Source of the DNA: Mesorhizobium sp. WSM3862
GTDB taxonomy: Bacteria > Pseudomonadota > Alphaproteobacteria > Rhizobiales > Rhizobiaceae
Length of the DNA stretch: 64,000 nt
Reading direction: 5' to 3'
Assembly: GCF_002294985.1 (NCBI RefSeq)
Contig: NZ_NSGE01000002.1
Span: 124,001 to 188,000 of the forward strand
A program made the translations under genes and the position numbers. Below, one piece after another: positions 1 through 8,250 of this stretch. Positions within the stretch are counted from its first letter, which is position 1. The number at the start of each line of letters is the position of its first letter. The notes under the pieces were generated by a model. The model was not told the origin of the DNA. It was given only the letters and a program-made list of their open reading frames with translations, and made no database searches.

Positions 1-1482
1 TCTAGAAACTGTCTGTAACCGTGCAGTCCCGTCGAGATGAACGACGGCCGGGATTTTCTCTTTCCACCCCGAACGAGTTCGGTGATCGAACAGCATGTAA
101 GGATCCGGCGTGCCAGGTTCGAATATCTCAGGTGCACGATCCTCCAAGCATATTGGCGCCACCGGCCGGAAGTGCTCTCGACGTTTTAATTTGTTGAGGT
201 GGTCCTTCATTTGCGGCGAAGTCGCGGCCGCCAGGATACTTCTGCCTCCCAACGCACGCGGTCCAAGCTCTGCACGGCCAGCGAGGAAAACGACAGGCTT
301 GCCGCCGGCGAGCACGCTGGCAAGTTCTGCCAAGCTGCATGGAGCAGCCTGCCATCCCGGCGGCACGGGGCCATGCTTCATGTTTGGCCCGCTGTAGACT
401 GACCAATCGAGGTAAACGAGGCCTTTGTTAGCAGCCAGGGCGCAGCAAGCGGCGCCGATCGCCGACCCGCTGTCGTTGGGAAACGGAGGCACCCAGACTG
501 TATCGAACAAACCGCTCGCGCGAAGTGCACTGTTCCATTTGATATTCAGCCCGCATCCGCCGGCGATGCACAGGTTTCGCGTTCCGGCAACCGAGAGCCC
601 ACGCAGCGCGTTTGTCATCTCACGAACGAGAAGGCGCTCGAGAAAGGCATGAAACGAAGCAAGTATGTCCTCGGGTGTTTCGGCGACTAGCCGTAACTCG
701 CTTTCATCGAAGAAATCATGCACGGCCGTGAGTAACGCGTCTTCGGAGCGGCTGTTGTTTCTATATTCAATAGCAAGCTTCGTGTCGCCGGCGAAATGTT
801 GGTCGTAAAGCTCCCCAAATACTGTCACGATCTTTTCGTTGACAGATCCGAGCGCGATATAGGCCATCAGCTTGCCGGCGATATCCAGATTCCAGCCGGT
901 CCTCGTTTCCTGCCTGTAAGGACCGAAGTGTTGGCCCGCGGCGGCATAGGCATGACCCATCATCGGAAATAGGCATTCGATAAACCGCACTCCGCTTGGT
1001 TCCACGTAATAAAGCCGCGGGAAGATGAAGCCGTCCCATACCAGGCAAAGGGCAGGTTCTTTGGCTTTAGCGAATGGGCTGGTGCAGTACGCGGAAGCTA
1101 CGTGGCCAAGGACATGCGGATAACTTTCATAAGAAAATACCCCGCCGCCCAGCACGAGGCCTGAGCCGTGACAAGCTGTCAGGGGACTTTTAGGATCCCG
1201 CTCCACATATGGCGCCCCGTTAAGAGTGACCGGTGTGCCCTCACTAACAACCTGGAATTGCGACTCGATCTCACCGTCCCAGCCATCGATGACGAACCGG
1301 TCAACATCGCGCGGATCCAGGCCATGTTCCGCTAAGGCGGCAACAATCGTTTCAAGACGATCAATGGATTGATATCGTGGATTATTGTCGAGTTTCTCCT
1401 GCTCGATGCAAAAGACCAATCGGCCGTCCTCGACGACAGCGATTGCCCCGTCGTGCGTTAGCTTGATACCGCAAATTCGCAT
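1..1482 (-). CDS. nodU: NodU carbamoyltransferase, partial (3' end beyond window)
   Basis: NodU transfers a carbamoyl group from carbamoyl phosphate to the non-reducing end of Nod-factor lipochitooligosaccharides in the cytoplasm. About 494 codons are present and the frame stays open to the left edge, so only the last ~60-80 residues are missing. The protein begins MRICGIKLTHDGA, the usual NodU start, and contains CIAGGCGLNIKWNSALR and GRAELGPRALGGRS, signatures of the NodU/CmcH carbamoyltransferase family. The ATG at 1482 is chosen because it gives this conserved N-terminus; another ATG a few bases upstream is out of frame. A nod box lies about 115 bp upstream in the right orientation, so flavonoid-NodD induction is expected. 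No lesion is seen in the part covered. A NolO-type paralogue is possible but the N-terminus fits NodU better. Confidence 0.9.
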   Translation of the reverse strand, partial: MRICGIKLTHDGAIAVVEDGRLVFCIEQEKLDNNPRYQSIDRLETIVAALAEHGLDPRDVDRFVIDGWDGEIESQFQVVSEGTPVTLNGAPYVERDPKSPLTACHGSGLVLGGGVFSYESYPHVLGHVASAYCTSPFAKAKEPALCLVWDGFIFPRLYYVEPSGVRFIECLFPMMGHAYAAAGQHFGPYRQETRTGWNLDIAGKLMAYIALGSVNEKIVTVFGELYDQHFAGDTKLAIEYRNNSRSEDALLTAVHDFFDESELRLVAETPEDILASFHAFLERLLVREMTNALRGLSVAGTRNLCIAGGCGLNIKWNSALRASGLFDTVWVPPFPNDSGSAIGAACCALAANKGLVYLDWSVYSGPNMKHGPVPPGWQAAPCSLAELASVLAGGKPVVFLAGRAELGPRALGGRSILAAATSPQMKDHLNKLKRREHFRPVAPICLEDRAPEIFEPGTPDPYMLFDHRTRSGWKEKIPAVVHLDGTARLQTVSR

Positions 1483-1595
1483 AATAGATCCATGTCAAGT
1501 TAGCTGTGGAACAACTTAGAACAACCGAGGAAAACGTGAGCTGGAAAGCACGGGACATAGGCTTTCAGGCAATGCGCTATGCAGTATGAGGACCC

Positions 1596-1641
1596 ATCGG
1601 TAAACTTGATTGTTTGGATATAGTGCATCCATGGCGTGGAT
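1596..1641 (-). promoter_or_regulatory. nod box (NodD-binding promoter) for nodU
   Basis: Read on the minus strand, this starts ATCCACGCCATGGATGC and ends ATCCAAACAATCAAGTTTAC plus CGAT. It matches the canonical nod box in order, spacing and nearly every conserved base, including the inverted ATC/GAT halves and the ATCCAAACAATC block. It points toward nodU, whose start is about 115 bp downstream. NodD, a LysR-type regulator, binds such sites and activates in response to plant flavonoids; nodD itself is not in the window. Confidence 0.92.
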
Positions 1642-2030
1642 AGGCGTGCCATGTCCACGGTCGACTAGCCCGCTTGATGCACGACGATGAGCGACAGCAT
1701 GCCGCCGTCGAAACGCGCGACTACGACTTGCTGCGAACAGTCGGACGGCAATTTGATCCTGCTTCGGTTTGAAATTCGCTACCAACGCAACAGGTTGGCT
1801 GAATCCGGTTGATCGTCACAGCCGTTGACGCACCCGGCTTCTTCATGCTGCTCGATGTTCAGGGCCGCGAGCCTCGAGGGGTTTCGCCCGCTTCCACCTC
1901 AGCGGCCCCCAGACATCGGCCGAAGCCGTGCCGGTCCACCCACCAGGTTCCGCAAGCGACGGGGTGCCCGTTTCGCCATCCCCTGCCGTTTTGTCGCAAT
2001 TGCTTAAGGTGGGGCCTCCTTCTCGCCCTC

Positions 2031-2373
2031 CAGTCCCGTCAGGCTGCTTTCACCGACAGGCAGCATAACCCGAGAGCATCGACCAGACGATCCTCGCATT
2101 CTTGTTGCGCGTTCCGGTCTTTCTTGTTTGACTTGACGTATGGCGTCGGGCTGATCAGCCGCACCTGGTGGCCAAGCTCAGTGAGAATGCGAGTCCAATA
2201 GCGCGCTCCATTCGAAGCCTCCATGCCGACCAGACACGCGGGCAAATTGGCGAAGAAGCGGGCCATCGCATCGCGACGCAGCCTCTTTCGCACAACGACA
2301 TTCCCGTGGTTTTGAGGCCATACCTCACCAAATCCAGAAATCTCCGAACGACCTGCATGGCATCCTCCTTCAT
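2031..2373 (-). pseudogene. IS110-family transposase remnant with internal deletion
   Basis: The minus strand encodes VVVRKRLRRDAMARFF, ACLVGMEAS and a YVKSNK motif, which are the N-terminal third of an IS110-type DEDD transposase. Directly afterwards, in another frame, comes NKNARIVWSMLS, the typical C-terminal end of the same family. The middle ~200 residues are gone, so the element lost its core by internal deletion plus frameshift and cannot be active. The start codon region (near 2358) has a good ribosome-binding site but its first ~20 codons are also shifted. No matching element ends were identified. Confidence 0.75.
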
Positions 2374-2379
2374 CGGTTG

Positions 2380-3112
2380 ACGTTCGAGATTCCAGACACC
2401 GCGGCTCCTCGCGGTTATCTCCGCGGCTTTCTTATTTTAGCTTAGGGGGAGTCAAGCAGACGCTTTCCACCGCCATCTGGAAAACCAGAAAATCCAGTTC
2501 ATTTACCGGCCATGTGGGCAATTGCGCGCAATAGTGATTGCAGTGACGCTCACGGCTTGCTTACAGATCTCGGCTCACGCATGAACATTGCCCGCGCGGT
2601 GAACGGCCGGCAGCGGCTGGCCAACTCGCGCCGCACTCCTCAACGACCCCGCTTCGCCACTCGCCGACAATCCGCAAGTCCCAGAAAGCCGCCAAGGGCG
2701 TCGAATTCGCAGCGGTCGACTTGACGCCATCGGCACTGCTGAGCGCCCGCGCGCCTGAAGGCGCGCGCCGCGTGCTCGTGAACCGAGCCCGCTTTTTCTT
2801 CGGCAAGCTCAGGCGGTCTCGGCCCTGCGGCTTCGCCCCCTGGCGCGGGGCAGCCTCTCGGCTGCTGACGGTCGCCGGCCCATGGGCCGGCGTCGTTTCT
2901 TGTATTGGCCTTCCCCGGTGGCGCGCGGTGGGCGGCACTCCCTTCTAGGCCCGCCGCGGCGTCCCGCAACCCTTCGCTTGACGCTTCGGGTCCTCCTCTT
3001 CGTTCCGGTCCTTCGGATGCGGGCCGCCTTGGACGTCGGGCCTTTCCGGTCGCTTTCGCCGCCCACCCCGCTTCCGGGGAGGGCGCGGGATTGAAGAGCG
3101 GAGGACCAGACG
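2380..3112. other. GC-rich non-coding stretch upstream of ardC
   Basis: About 730 bp with no convincing gene. Long open frames on both strands are low-complexity, Arg/Pro/Ala-rich by-products of very high GC. It holds a perfect 20-bp palindrome at 2873-2892 centred on CCATGG. Similar GC-rich spacers precede the DUF736 gene (6442-6970), so these may be long leader or promoter regions of the ICE core operons. Nothing else is recognised. Confidence 0.5.
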
Positions 3113-4075
3113 ATGGGTGCAAAATACAAGCGTTCCAGTAGCCGAGAGGCTGGCGCAGGCAAGAGCGGGCGCACGGGCGCCAGCCTTTATCAGGAAATCA
3201 CAGATCGCATCATCGCCGAGCTGGAGCGCGGCACCGTGCCATGGGTCAAGCCATGGGGCAGCGCGAAGGCCGGCCTCGGCATGCCCAGCAACGCGGCCAC
3301 CGGTCGCCGCTATTGCGGCATCAATATCCTGATCCTTTGGGGCGCTGTCTTCGAGCGCGGGTATGCCAGCCAGAACTGGCTGACCTTCCGGCAGGCGCTT
3401 GCCCTTGGCGGCAACGTCAGGAAGGGCGAACACGGCACAACAATAGTGCATGCTGACCGGTTCGTCCCAAAGGGCGAAATGGAACGCGCCAGGGCCGACG
3501 GCGATGAGCCGCACGCCGTGCCCTTTCTGAAGCGCTTCACCGTCTTCAATGTCGCGCAATGCGACAACCTGCCGGAACATCTCTATGCCGCCGCAGAACC
3601 GCTGCCCGAGCGTCAGATCATCCCGCAGGCCGAGGCGCTGATTCACGACTGCGGCGCGGATTTCAGGATTGGCGGCGATCGCGCTTTTTACATGCCGGGC
3701 AGCGACTTCATTCAGGTGCCGCCGCAACCCGCTTTCTTTCACCAGATCGACTATTACCGCACCTGTTTCCACGAGCTTGGCCACTGGACCGGCCATTCAA
3801 CCCGGCTTGCGCGCGACCTTTCCGGCTCCTTCGGCTCGAAGGCCTATGCGCGCGAGGAACTGGTCGCCGAAATCTGCGCAGCCTTCGTCTGCAGCTCTCT
3901 CGCCATCGAGCCGACCGTGCGCCATGCCGACTACATCGGCTCATGGCTCGCCGTGCTGCGCCAGGACAACCGCGCCATTTTCCGCGCCGCCAGCCAAGCC
4001 TCGAAAGCCGCCGATTTGCTGCTTGGCCTCAACGCCGACGACGAAGGCAAGCCGCATGACGAGATCGCCGCATGA
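3113..4075 (+). CDS. ardC: ArdC-like antirestriction protein
   Basis: 320-residue protein of the ArdC family: an N-terminal single-stranded-DNA-binding domain (residues ~22-155, beginning with the SLYQEITDRIIAELERG-type segment) followed by a zincin-like metallopeptidase domain with HELGH at 220-224 and a downstream glutamate in AREELVAEI (~250). Family members protect incoming conjugative DNA against host restriction in the recipient. The ATG at 3113 has a clear GGAGG about 8 bp upstream. It heads a run of ICE-core genes (DUF2958, ParB-like, DUF736) typical of rhizobial symbiosis ICEs and plasmids, and is separated from the next gene by a large perfect palindrome. The length and motifs are intact, so it is probably functional. 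Confidence 0.88.
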   Translation: MGAKYKRSSSREAGAGKSGRTGASLYQEITDRIIAELERGTVPWVKPWGSAKAGLGMPSNAATGRRYCGINILILWGAVFERGYASQNWLTFRQALALGGNVRKGEHGTTIVHADRFVPKGEMERARADGDEPHAVPFLKRFTVFNVAQCDNLPEHLYAAAEPLPERQIIPQAEALIHDCGADFRIGGDRAFYMPGSDFIQVPPQPAFFHQIDYYRTCFHELGHWTGHSTRLARDLSGSFGSKAYAREELVAEICAAFVCSSLAIEPTVRHADYIGSWLAVLRQDNRAIFRAASQASKAADLLLGLNADDEGKPHDEIAA

Positions 4076-4108
4076 GCGCACTCGATTCGCCATGCGCGAC
4101 CGCCTTGC

Positions 4109-4144
4109 GCCTCTGCGCCGAGCGCGCGCGCTCGGCGCAGAGGC
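4109..4144. terminator. 36-bp perfect palindrome, likely hairpin terminator or attenuator
   Basis: The 36 bases between ardC and the DUF2958 gene equal their own reverse complement, with arms beginning GCCTCTGCGCCGAGC. RNA would fold into a ~16-bp GC-rich stem. It has no following T-tract, so it may act as an attenuator, RNA stabiliser or processing site rather than a classical terminator. Confidence 0.6.
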
Positions 4145-4212
4145 CGCTCGCATCCGCCTGTTTCAAAAAAGCCGATCTCAATCAACCCCAACCGTTTTGA
4201 AGGAATTCCGCA

Positions 4213-4632
4213 ATGATCCTGATCACCGACGACCTTTGCTCCCGTCTCCTCGCTAATGGCGCTTCCGACACCGAAACCGATCATTTCCCGGTCGTAAAAC
4301 TGTTCGATCCGACCGGTCCCGCGACCTGGCTCTTGAGCGAACTCGATGCGGACGGCGACACGCTGTTCGGCCTTTGCGATCTCGGCTTCGGCTTTCCCGA
4401 ACTCGGCAGCGTCAGCCTTGCCGAACTGCAAAGCGTCAAGGGCCGGCTTGGCCTCGGCATCGAGCGCGACCGCTATTTCAAGGCCGAGTTTCCGCTCTCC
4501 GTCTACGCCGAAGCCGCTCGTCTGTGTTGCCGCATTACCGAGGACGAGCGGCTGCTGCGGCAGGCAGCAGATGCGCTTGCAGCCCCCCATTCCGAGCTTC
4601 CGCCTGACACGGCGGAACAGACGCGCCGCTAG
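4213..4632 (+). CDS. DUF2958 domain protein
   Basis: 139-residue small acidic protein of the DUF2958 family, starting MILITDD and containing the family pattern of a WLLSELD segment followed by FGLCDLGFGFPELG and an early FPVVKLFDP segment. The biochemical function is unknown; the family is found next to ardC, ParB-like and DUF736 genes on rhizobial plasmids and ICEs, so a role in plasmid/ICE maintenance or establishment is plausible but is inference. The ATG is preceded by AAGGAATT, an acceptable ribosome-binding site. It follows ardC by ~140 bp, with the palindrome at 4109-4144 between them, and precedes the ParB-like gene by ~80 bp. Confidence 0.8.
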   Translation: MILITDDLCSRLLANGASDTETDHFPVVKLFDPTGPATWLLSELDADGDTLFGLCDLGFGFPELGSVSLAELQSVKGRLGLGIERDRYFKAEFPLSVYAEAARLCCRITEDERLLRQAADALAAPHSELPPDTAEQTRR

Positions 4633-4710
4633 GCGCGGAAACCGTCCCGCCGCGCCGGCCTAGTGGCCTTTGCGGCGGGAGAAACCTCAACCAACCGAAG
4701 GAGACAAATC

Positions 4711-6441
4711 ATGCAGCTTGCTCATATTCCGCTTGATAGGCTTAACATTTCCGCCCTCAACATGCGCCACGGCAAACGCGCGCCGGATATCTCCGATATC
4801 CTGCCGTCCGTTCGCGCGCGCGGCGTTCTCGTGCCGCTTCTGGTGCGGCCCAACGGGACGCCGGAAAGCTTCGAAATCGTCGCCGGACGGCGACGCTATT
4901 TCGCCGCCAAGTCGCTCGCCGACGAGCGCGGCGAGAGCGACGCCTTGCCCTGCGCCATCATGGAGGATGGCGACGACGCCGATGCGCTGGAGGCCTCGCT
5001 CATCGAAAACATTGCGCGCCTCGACCCCGACGAAGTCTCGCAATGGGAAACCTTCTCCCGGCTGATCCGGGAAGGCCGCACCCTTGCCGACATCGCCGCC
5101 ACCTTCGGCATCACCGAGCTTCAGGTGAAACGCAGTCTGGCGCTCGGCGAGCTTCTGCCCAAAATCCGCGAAGCCTACCGCCGCGAGGAAATCGACGCCG
5201 AGACGGCCCGCTATCTCACCATGGCTTCGAAAGCGCAGCAGAAGGACTGGCTGGCGCTTTATGCCGATCCCGAGCAATACGCCCCGCGCGGCTACCAGCT
5301 GAAACAATGGCTGTTCGGCGGCCAGTCGATTTCCACCAAGGTGGCGCTGTTCGCCATCGAGGACTATCCCGGCCTCATCGTCTCCGACCTGTTCGGCGAG
5401 GACAGCTATTTTGCCGATGCCGACCTGTTCTGGCTGAAGCAGAACGAGGCGATCGCGGCCAGGCGCGACGCCTATATCGAGGCCGGATGGAGCGAAGTGA
5501 CGGTGCTCGAACCGGGGCAGTATTTCCACTCATGGGATCACGAGAAAACCCCGAAGAAGAAGGGCGGCAAGGTCGTCATCACCGTCTCGCATCGCGGCGA
5601 GGTCGAGTGTCACGAGGGCTGGCTGTCGCGCAAGGAAGCGCGCCGCGCCCGCGCCGATGACGAGGGCGGCGAGCAGGACGAACAGGTCGTCAAGCCGTCG
5701 CGGCCTGAACTCACCGGCCCGATGCAGAACTATGTCGATCTGCATCGCCACGGTGCCGTGCGCACCGCCTTGCTCGACCATCCCGCCATTGCAATGCGCC
5801 TCATGGTGGCGCATGCGATTTCCGGTTCAAGCCTGTGGCAGGTGCGCCGCGAGCCGCAACGCGCGGCGAACGAGACGGTCGCCGCCAGCCTCGCCGCCTG
5901 CAAGGCCGAAGCCGCCTTCGCCGAGAAGCGGCGCGAAATTTTGGCGCTGATTGGGCAAGCGGACGACGATGGCCCGCTCGCCGGCGGCCACGGCGACGCC
6001 TTTGCTTTCGCCAGCGTCTTTGCCCGCTTGCTGGCGCTCTCCGATGACGATGTCTTGCGCGTTCTCAGCCTTGTCATGGCCGAGACGCTCGAGGCCGGCA
6101 GCGCCGTCATTGAGGCGCTTGGGCATAATCTGAACGTCGACATGGCTGCTTTCTGGCAAGCGGACGAGGCGTTCTTCGAGCTACTGCGCGACAAGGAAGT
6201 CGCCAATGCCATGCTCGCCGACATCGGCGGCAAGCCTGTCGCCGACGGCAATGTTTCGGAGAAGGTCAAGACGCAAAAGAAGATCATCCGCGACTTCCTT
6301 GCCGGCGAGAACGGCCGCGAGAAGGTGCAAAGCTGGCTGCCGCGCTGGATGAAATTCCCCGCCCAAAGCTACACAGCGCGCGGCGGCTTCCGCACCGCCG
6401 ATCAGTGGGCCAAGGTCCGGCACCTGTTCGTGTCGGAGTGA
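4711..6441 (+). CDS. ParB/RepB/Spo0J-type nuclease-domain protein
   Basis: 576-residue protein with an N-terminal ParB-like domain: IPLDRLNIS near residue 6, the GRRRYFAA box at ~59-66, ENIARLDPDE near ~98, and a following helix-turn-helix (DIAATFGITELQVKRSLAL, ~130-150). The C-terminal ~400 residues are long and lack a known enzymatic motif. Proteins of this shape are carried by rhizobial plasmids and ICEs beside ardC and DUF2958 genes and are thought to bind or process element DNA; a true partition role is uncertain because no parA partner is adjacent. The ATG at 4711 is chosen for its GAAGGAGA ribosome-binding site; an in-frame upstream start at 4663 has none. Confidence 0.85.
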   Translation: MQLAHIPLDRLNISALNMRHGKRAPDISDILPSVRARGVLVPLLVRPNGTPESFEIVAGRRRYFAAKSLADERGESDALPCAIMEDGDDADALEASLIENIARLDPDEVSQWETFSRLIREGRTLADIAATFGITELQVKRSLALGELLPKIREAYRREEIDAETARYLTMASKAQQKDWLALYADPEQYAPRGYQLKQWLFGGQSISTKVALFAIEDYPGLIVSDLFGEDSYFADADLFWLKQNEAIAARRDAYIEAGWSEVTVLEPGQYFHSWDHEKTPKKKGGKVVITVSHRGEVECHEGWLSRKEARRARADDEGGEQDEQVVKPSRPELTGPMQNYVDLHRHGAVRTALLDHPAIAMRLMVAHAISGSSLWQVRREPQRAANETVAASLAACKAEAAFAEKRREILALIGQADDDGPLAGGHGDAFAFASVFARLLALSDDDVLRVLSLVMAETLEAGSAVIEALGHNLNVDMAAFWQADEAFFELLRDKEVANAMLADIGGKPVADGNVSEKVKTQKKIIRDFLAGENGREKVQSWLPRWMKFPAQSYTARGGFRTADQWAKVRHLFVSE

Positions 6442-6970
6442 CCGGTCAAGCCTCAAGCGGCGGCACTTCGAAAGCCGCCGCTTGGGGCACCTCTCGGGCA
6501 GAACCGGTTGCACTTTCGCGATTTTTGAAGCGCGCACTGCACGCGGTGGTCCGACGCAAACCGATGCCAGCCCTGTGCCACGCCGGAACGCTCGCCGAGG
6601 CGCCACTCGGGTTAGGCACGTCGTCGCTGGCTGCGGTGTCTGAACCCGTGCCAAGCCCGGCACCCGCCATGTTGCTTGGGGATCGGTCAGCCGATCGCGC
6701 GATCAGTCTCCCAAGCGTCTTTCAGGACCATTTCCCTGCGGTTGGCTTGTTGACCTATGGGCGGTTCCGGCCCGCCCGAAACCCTCGGCCAGCAGCTTTT
6801 TTCCCCGCCGCCTGCGGCGGCTCCTCGCGCCCGCTTCGCTCCAAAAAAGCCGCCCGCTCGGGTCCTCCGCTGTCGCTGCGGCCCTTCGGGTTCAGGCGGG
6901 CCGGACGCGCCCATCACGGTCCGCCATCGCAGGGGAATGGTCCCCGGCGACAGCAAAACAGGAGACTAAC
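6442..6970. other. GC-rich non-coding stretch upstream of the DUF736 gene
   Basis: About 530 bp with only low-complexity frames on either strand. It contains several short GC inverted repeats (for example around 6808-6822) and a CGGGTCCTCC block near 6859 that also occurs near 2987 in the spacer before ardC. No promoter can be assigned with confidence. It is probably the leader of the DUF736-rdfS gene group. Confidence 0.45.
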
Positions 6971-7294
6971 ATGACCGCGATCGGATACGTCACCAAGCAG
7001 GAAAACGGCGGCTACAAGGGCCAGCTCAAGACGCTCAGCGTCCGCGCCGACATCGACATCGTGCCCAACCAGGGCAAGACCGCCGACAATCATCCGGACT
7101 TCCGGGTGCTGACGCAAGGCATCGAAGTCGGCGCCGGCTGGATCCGCATCGGCGAGGCTTCCGGCAAGGATTATGTGAGCCTGTCGATCGCCGCCCCGGA
7201 GTTTGGTCCGCGCAAGCTCTACGCCAATCTCGGCCGCGCCGCCGGCCAGGACGATGACGACACCTACGCCATCATCTGGAACCCCGCCGACTAA
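6971..7294 (+). CDS. DUF736 family protein
   Basis: 107-residue protein of the DUF736 family, starting MTAIGYVTKQENGGYKGQL and ending with an acidic DDDDTYAIIWNP tail; the length is normal for the family. The molecular function is not established. It is a small beta-rich protein encoded on many rhizobial plasmids and ICEs just ahead of transfer genes. The ATG has a GGAGA site 7 bp upstream. It is followed by a strong hairpin (7311-7336) and then the RdfS-like excisionase gene, which fits a regulated junction between a constitutive gene and the excision/transfer operon. Confidence 0.85.
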   Translation: MTAIGYVTKQENGGYKGQLKTLSVRADIDIVPNQGKTADNHPDFRVLTQGIEVGAGWIRIGEASGKDYVSLSIAAPEFGPRKLYANLGRAAGQDDDDTYAIIWNPAD

Positions 7295-7310
7295 AACGGC
7301 GGAGCTCCGG

Positions 7311-7336
7311 GCCCCGCGCCGCGACCGGCGCGGGGC
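7311..7336 (+). terminator. Perfect 11-bp GC stem-loop between DUF736 and rdfS-like genes
   Basis: GCCCCGCGCCG (7311-7321) pairs fully with CGGCGCGGGGC (7326-7336) around a 4-base CGAC loop, 17 bp after the DUF736 stop. There is no downstream T-run, so termination may be inefficient or factor-dependent. It could insulate the excision operon from upstream transcription. Confidence 0.6.
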
Positions 7337-7444
7337 TCATCCCAAGAGCGGCGAAAACTCGCCCCCGACTCTTCGCCCGTCCCCGCAGCGACCTCGCTCG
7401 CCCATCCTCTCCGTCGCTTCTCCTTAAGCGACACGAGGACAATC

Positions 7445-7705
7445 ATGGACGACGAAAACGAACGCGCCGCCCGCGCCAAGAAGGGCAGCCCGTTTCTCAA
7501 TACCGCGCAAGCGGCCTTCTATATCGGCCTCTCCCAGCGCACGCTGGAAAAGATGCGGCTCAAGGGCGGCGGCCCGAAATTCCGCAAGCACGGCCGCTAT
7601 GTCCGCTATCACATCGACGAGCTCGACGAATGGTCGAAAGGCCATCCGCACTACGGCGCTCCGGAAGCCGGTTCCACGCCGGCCGACGATGGAGGCCGCT
7701 CATGA
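7445..7705 (+). CDS. rdfS: RdfS-like excisionase (recombination directionality factor)
   Basis: 86-residue protein with a MerR/AlpA-type winged helix: FLNTAQAAFYIGLSQRTLEKM (helix-turn-helix, ~residues 18-38) followed by a KHGRYVRYHIDELDEW wing segment. In ICEMlSymR7A the RdfS protein of this type sits just upstream of traF and steers the integrase toward excision; the same gene order is seen here, which is the main reason for the name. The start has GAGGAC 7 bp upstream. It overlaps traF by 4 bp (ATGA), so excision and transfer genes are translationally coupled. In the known ICE this gene is activated by the FseA/QS cascade; no such regulator lies in this window. A generic helix-turn-helix regulator is the alternative. 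Confidence 0.75.
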   Translation: MDDENERAARAKKGSPFLNTAQAAFYIGLSQRTLEKMRLKGGGPKFRKHGRYVRYHIDELDEWSKGHPHYGAPEAGSTPADDGGRS

Positions 7706-8250
7706 GCCGGCGTCCATTTCTGCGCATGATCGGCTCCGGCCTGCGCCGCGTTCGCGCCCGCAAGACGATCGCCATTGCCACGATTGGCCTGAGCCTTTTG
7801 GCCTTCACGGTACTCGCAAAACCAACGCCATGGCTGGTCTGGAACGCCTCGGCCAGCGCGCCGATCGGCCTCTACCGCGTCGCTGCGGGCACGCCGGCGC
7901 GTGGCGATCTGGTGCTCGTCCGCCCGCCTGATTACGTGGCCTATCTGGCGGCCCAACGCGGCTATCTGCCCCGCAATGTGGCGCTGGTGAAGCGCCTTGC
8001 AGCGGTCCCGACCGAGCATGTCTGCGCCTTCCATGACGCCATCATCATCGGCGGCGACATCGTGGCGCGCCGGCTCAAGATCGACGCCCAAGGCCGGCCC
8101 TTGCCATGGTGGAATGGCTGCCGGGCGCTGACGAAGTCCGAGGTGTTCCTGCTCGGCAGCGAGACCAGTCGCTCCTTCGACAGCCGCTATTTCGGGCCGG
8201 TGCCGGCCGCCAATGTCATCGGGAGGCTCGTGCCGCTATGGACCGAGTGA
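7702..8250 (+). CDS. traF: TraF-like conjugal transfer S26 signal peptidase
   Basis: 182-residue membrane-bound serine protease of the TraF/S26 family, which in conjugative systems matures the pilin and other exported transfer proteins. After a basic N-terminus there is one membrane helix (residues ~22-40), then the active-site serine in SAPIGLY (Ser52) and the general-base lysine in VALVKRLAAVP (Lys97); the C-terminal part keeps the LLGSETSRSFDSRYFGPV segment seen in leader peptidases. The ATG at 7702 lies 10 bp after a GGAGG and overlaps the rdfS-like stop by 4 bp. It is followed by, and overlaps, the transglycosylase gene. Confidence 0.88.
   Translation: MSRRPFLRMIGSGLRRVRARKTIAIATIGLSLLAFTVLAKPTPWLVWNASASAPIGLYRVAAGTPARGDLVLVRPPDYVAYLAAQRGYLPRNVALVKRLAAVPTEHVCAFHDAIIIGGDIVARRLKIDAQGRPLPWWNGCRALTKSEVFLLGSETSRSFDSRYFGPVPAANVIGRLVPLWTE

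Noticed and set aside
2561-3122. Several 120-160 codon frames upstream of ardC
   Set aside because: Arg/Pro/Ala-rich low complexity on both strands with no ribosome-binding site; composition artefact.
4687-5529. 280-codon minus-strand frame across the ParB-like gene
   Set aside because: No family resemblance and fully antisense to the ParB domain.
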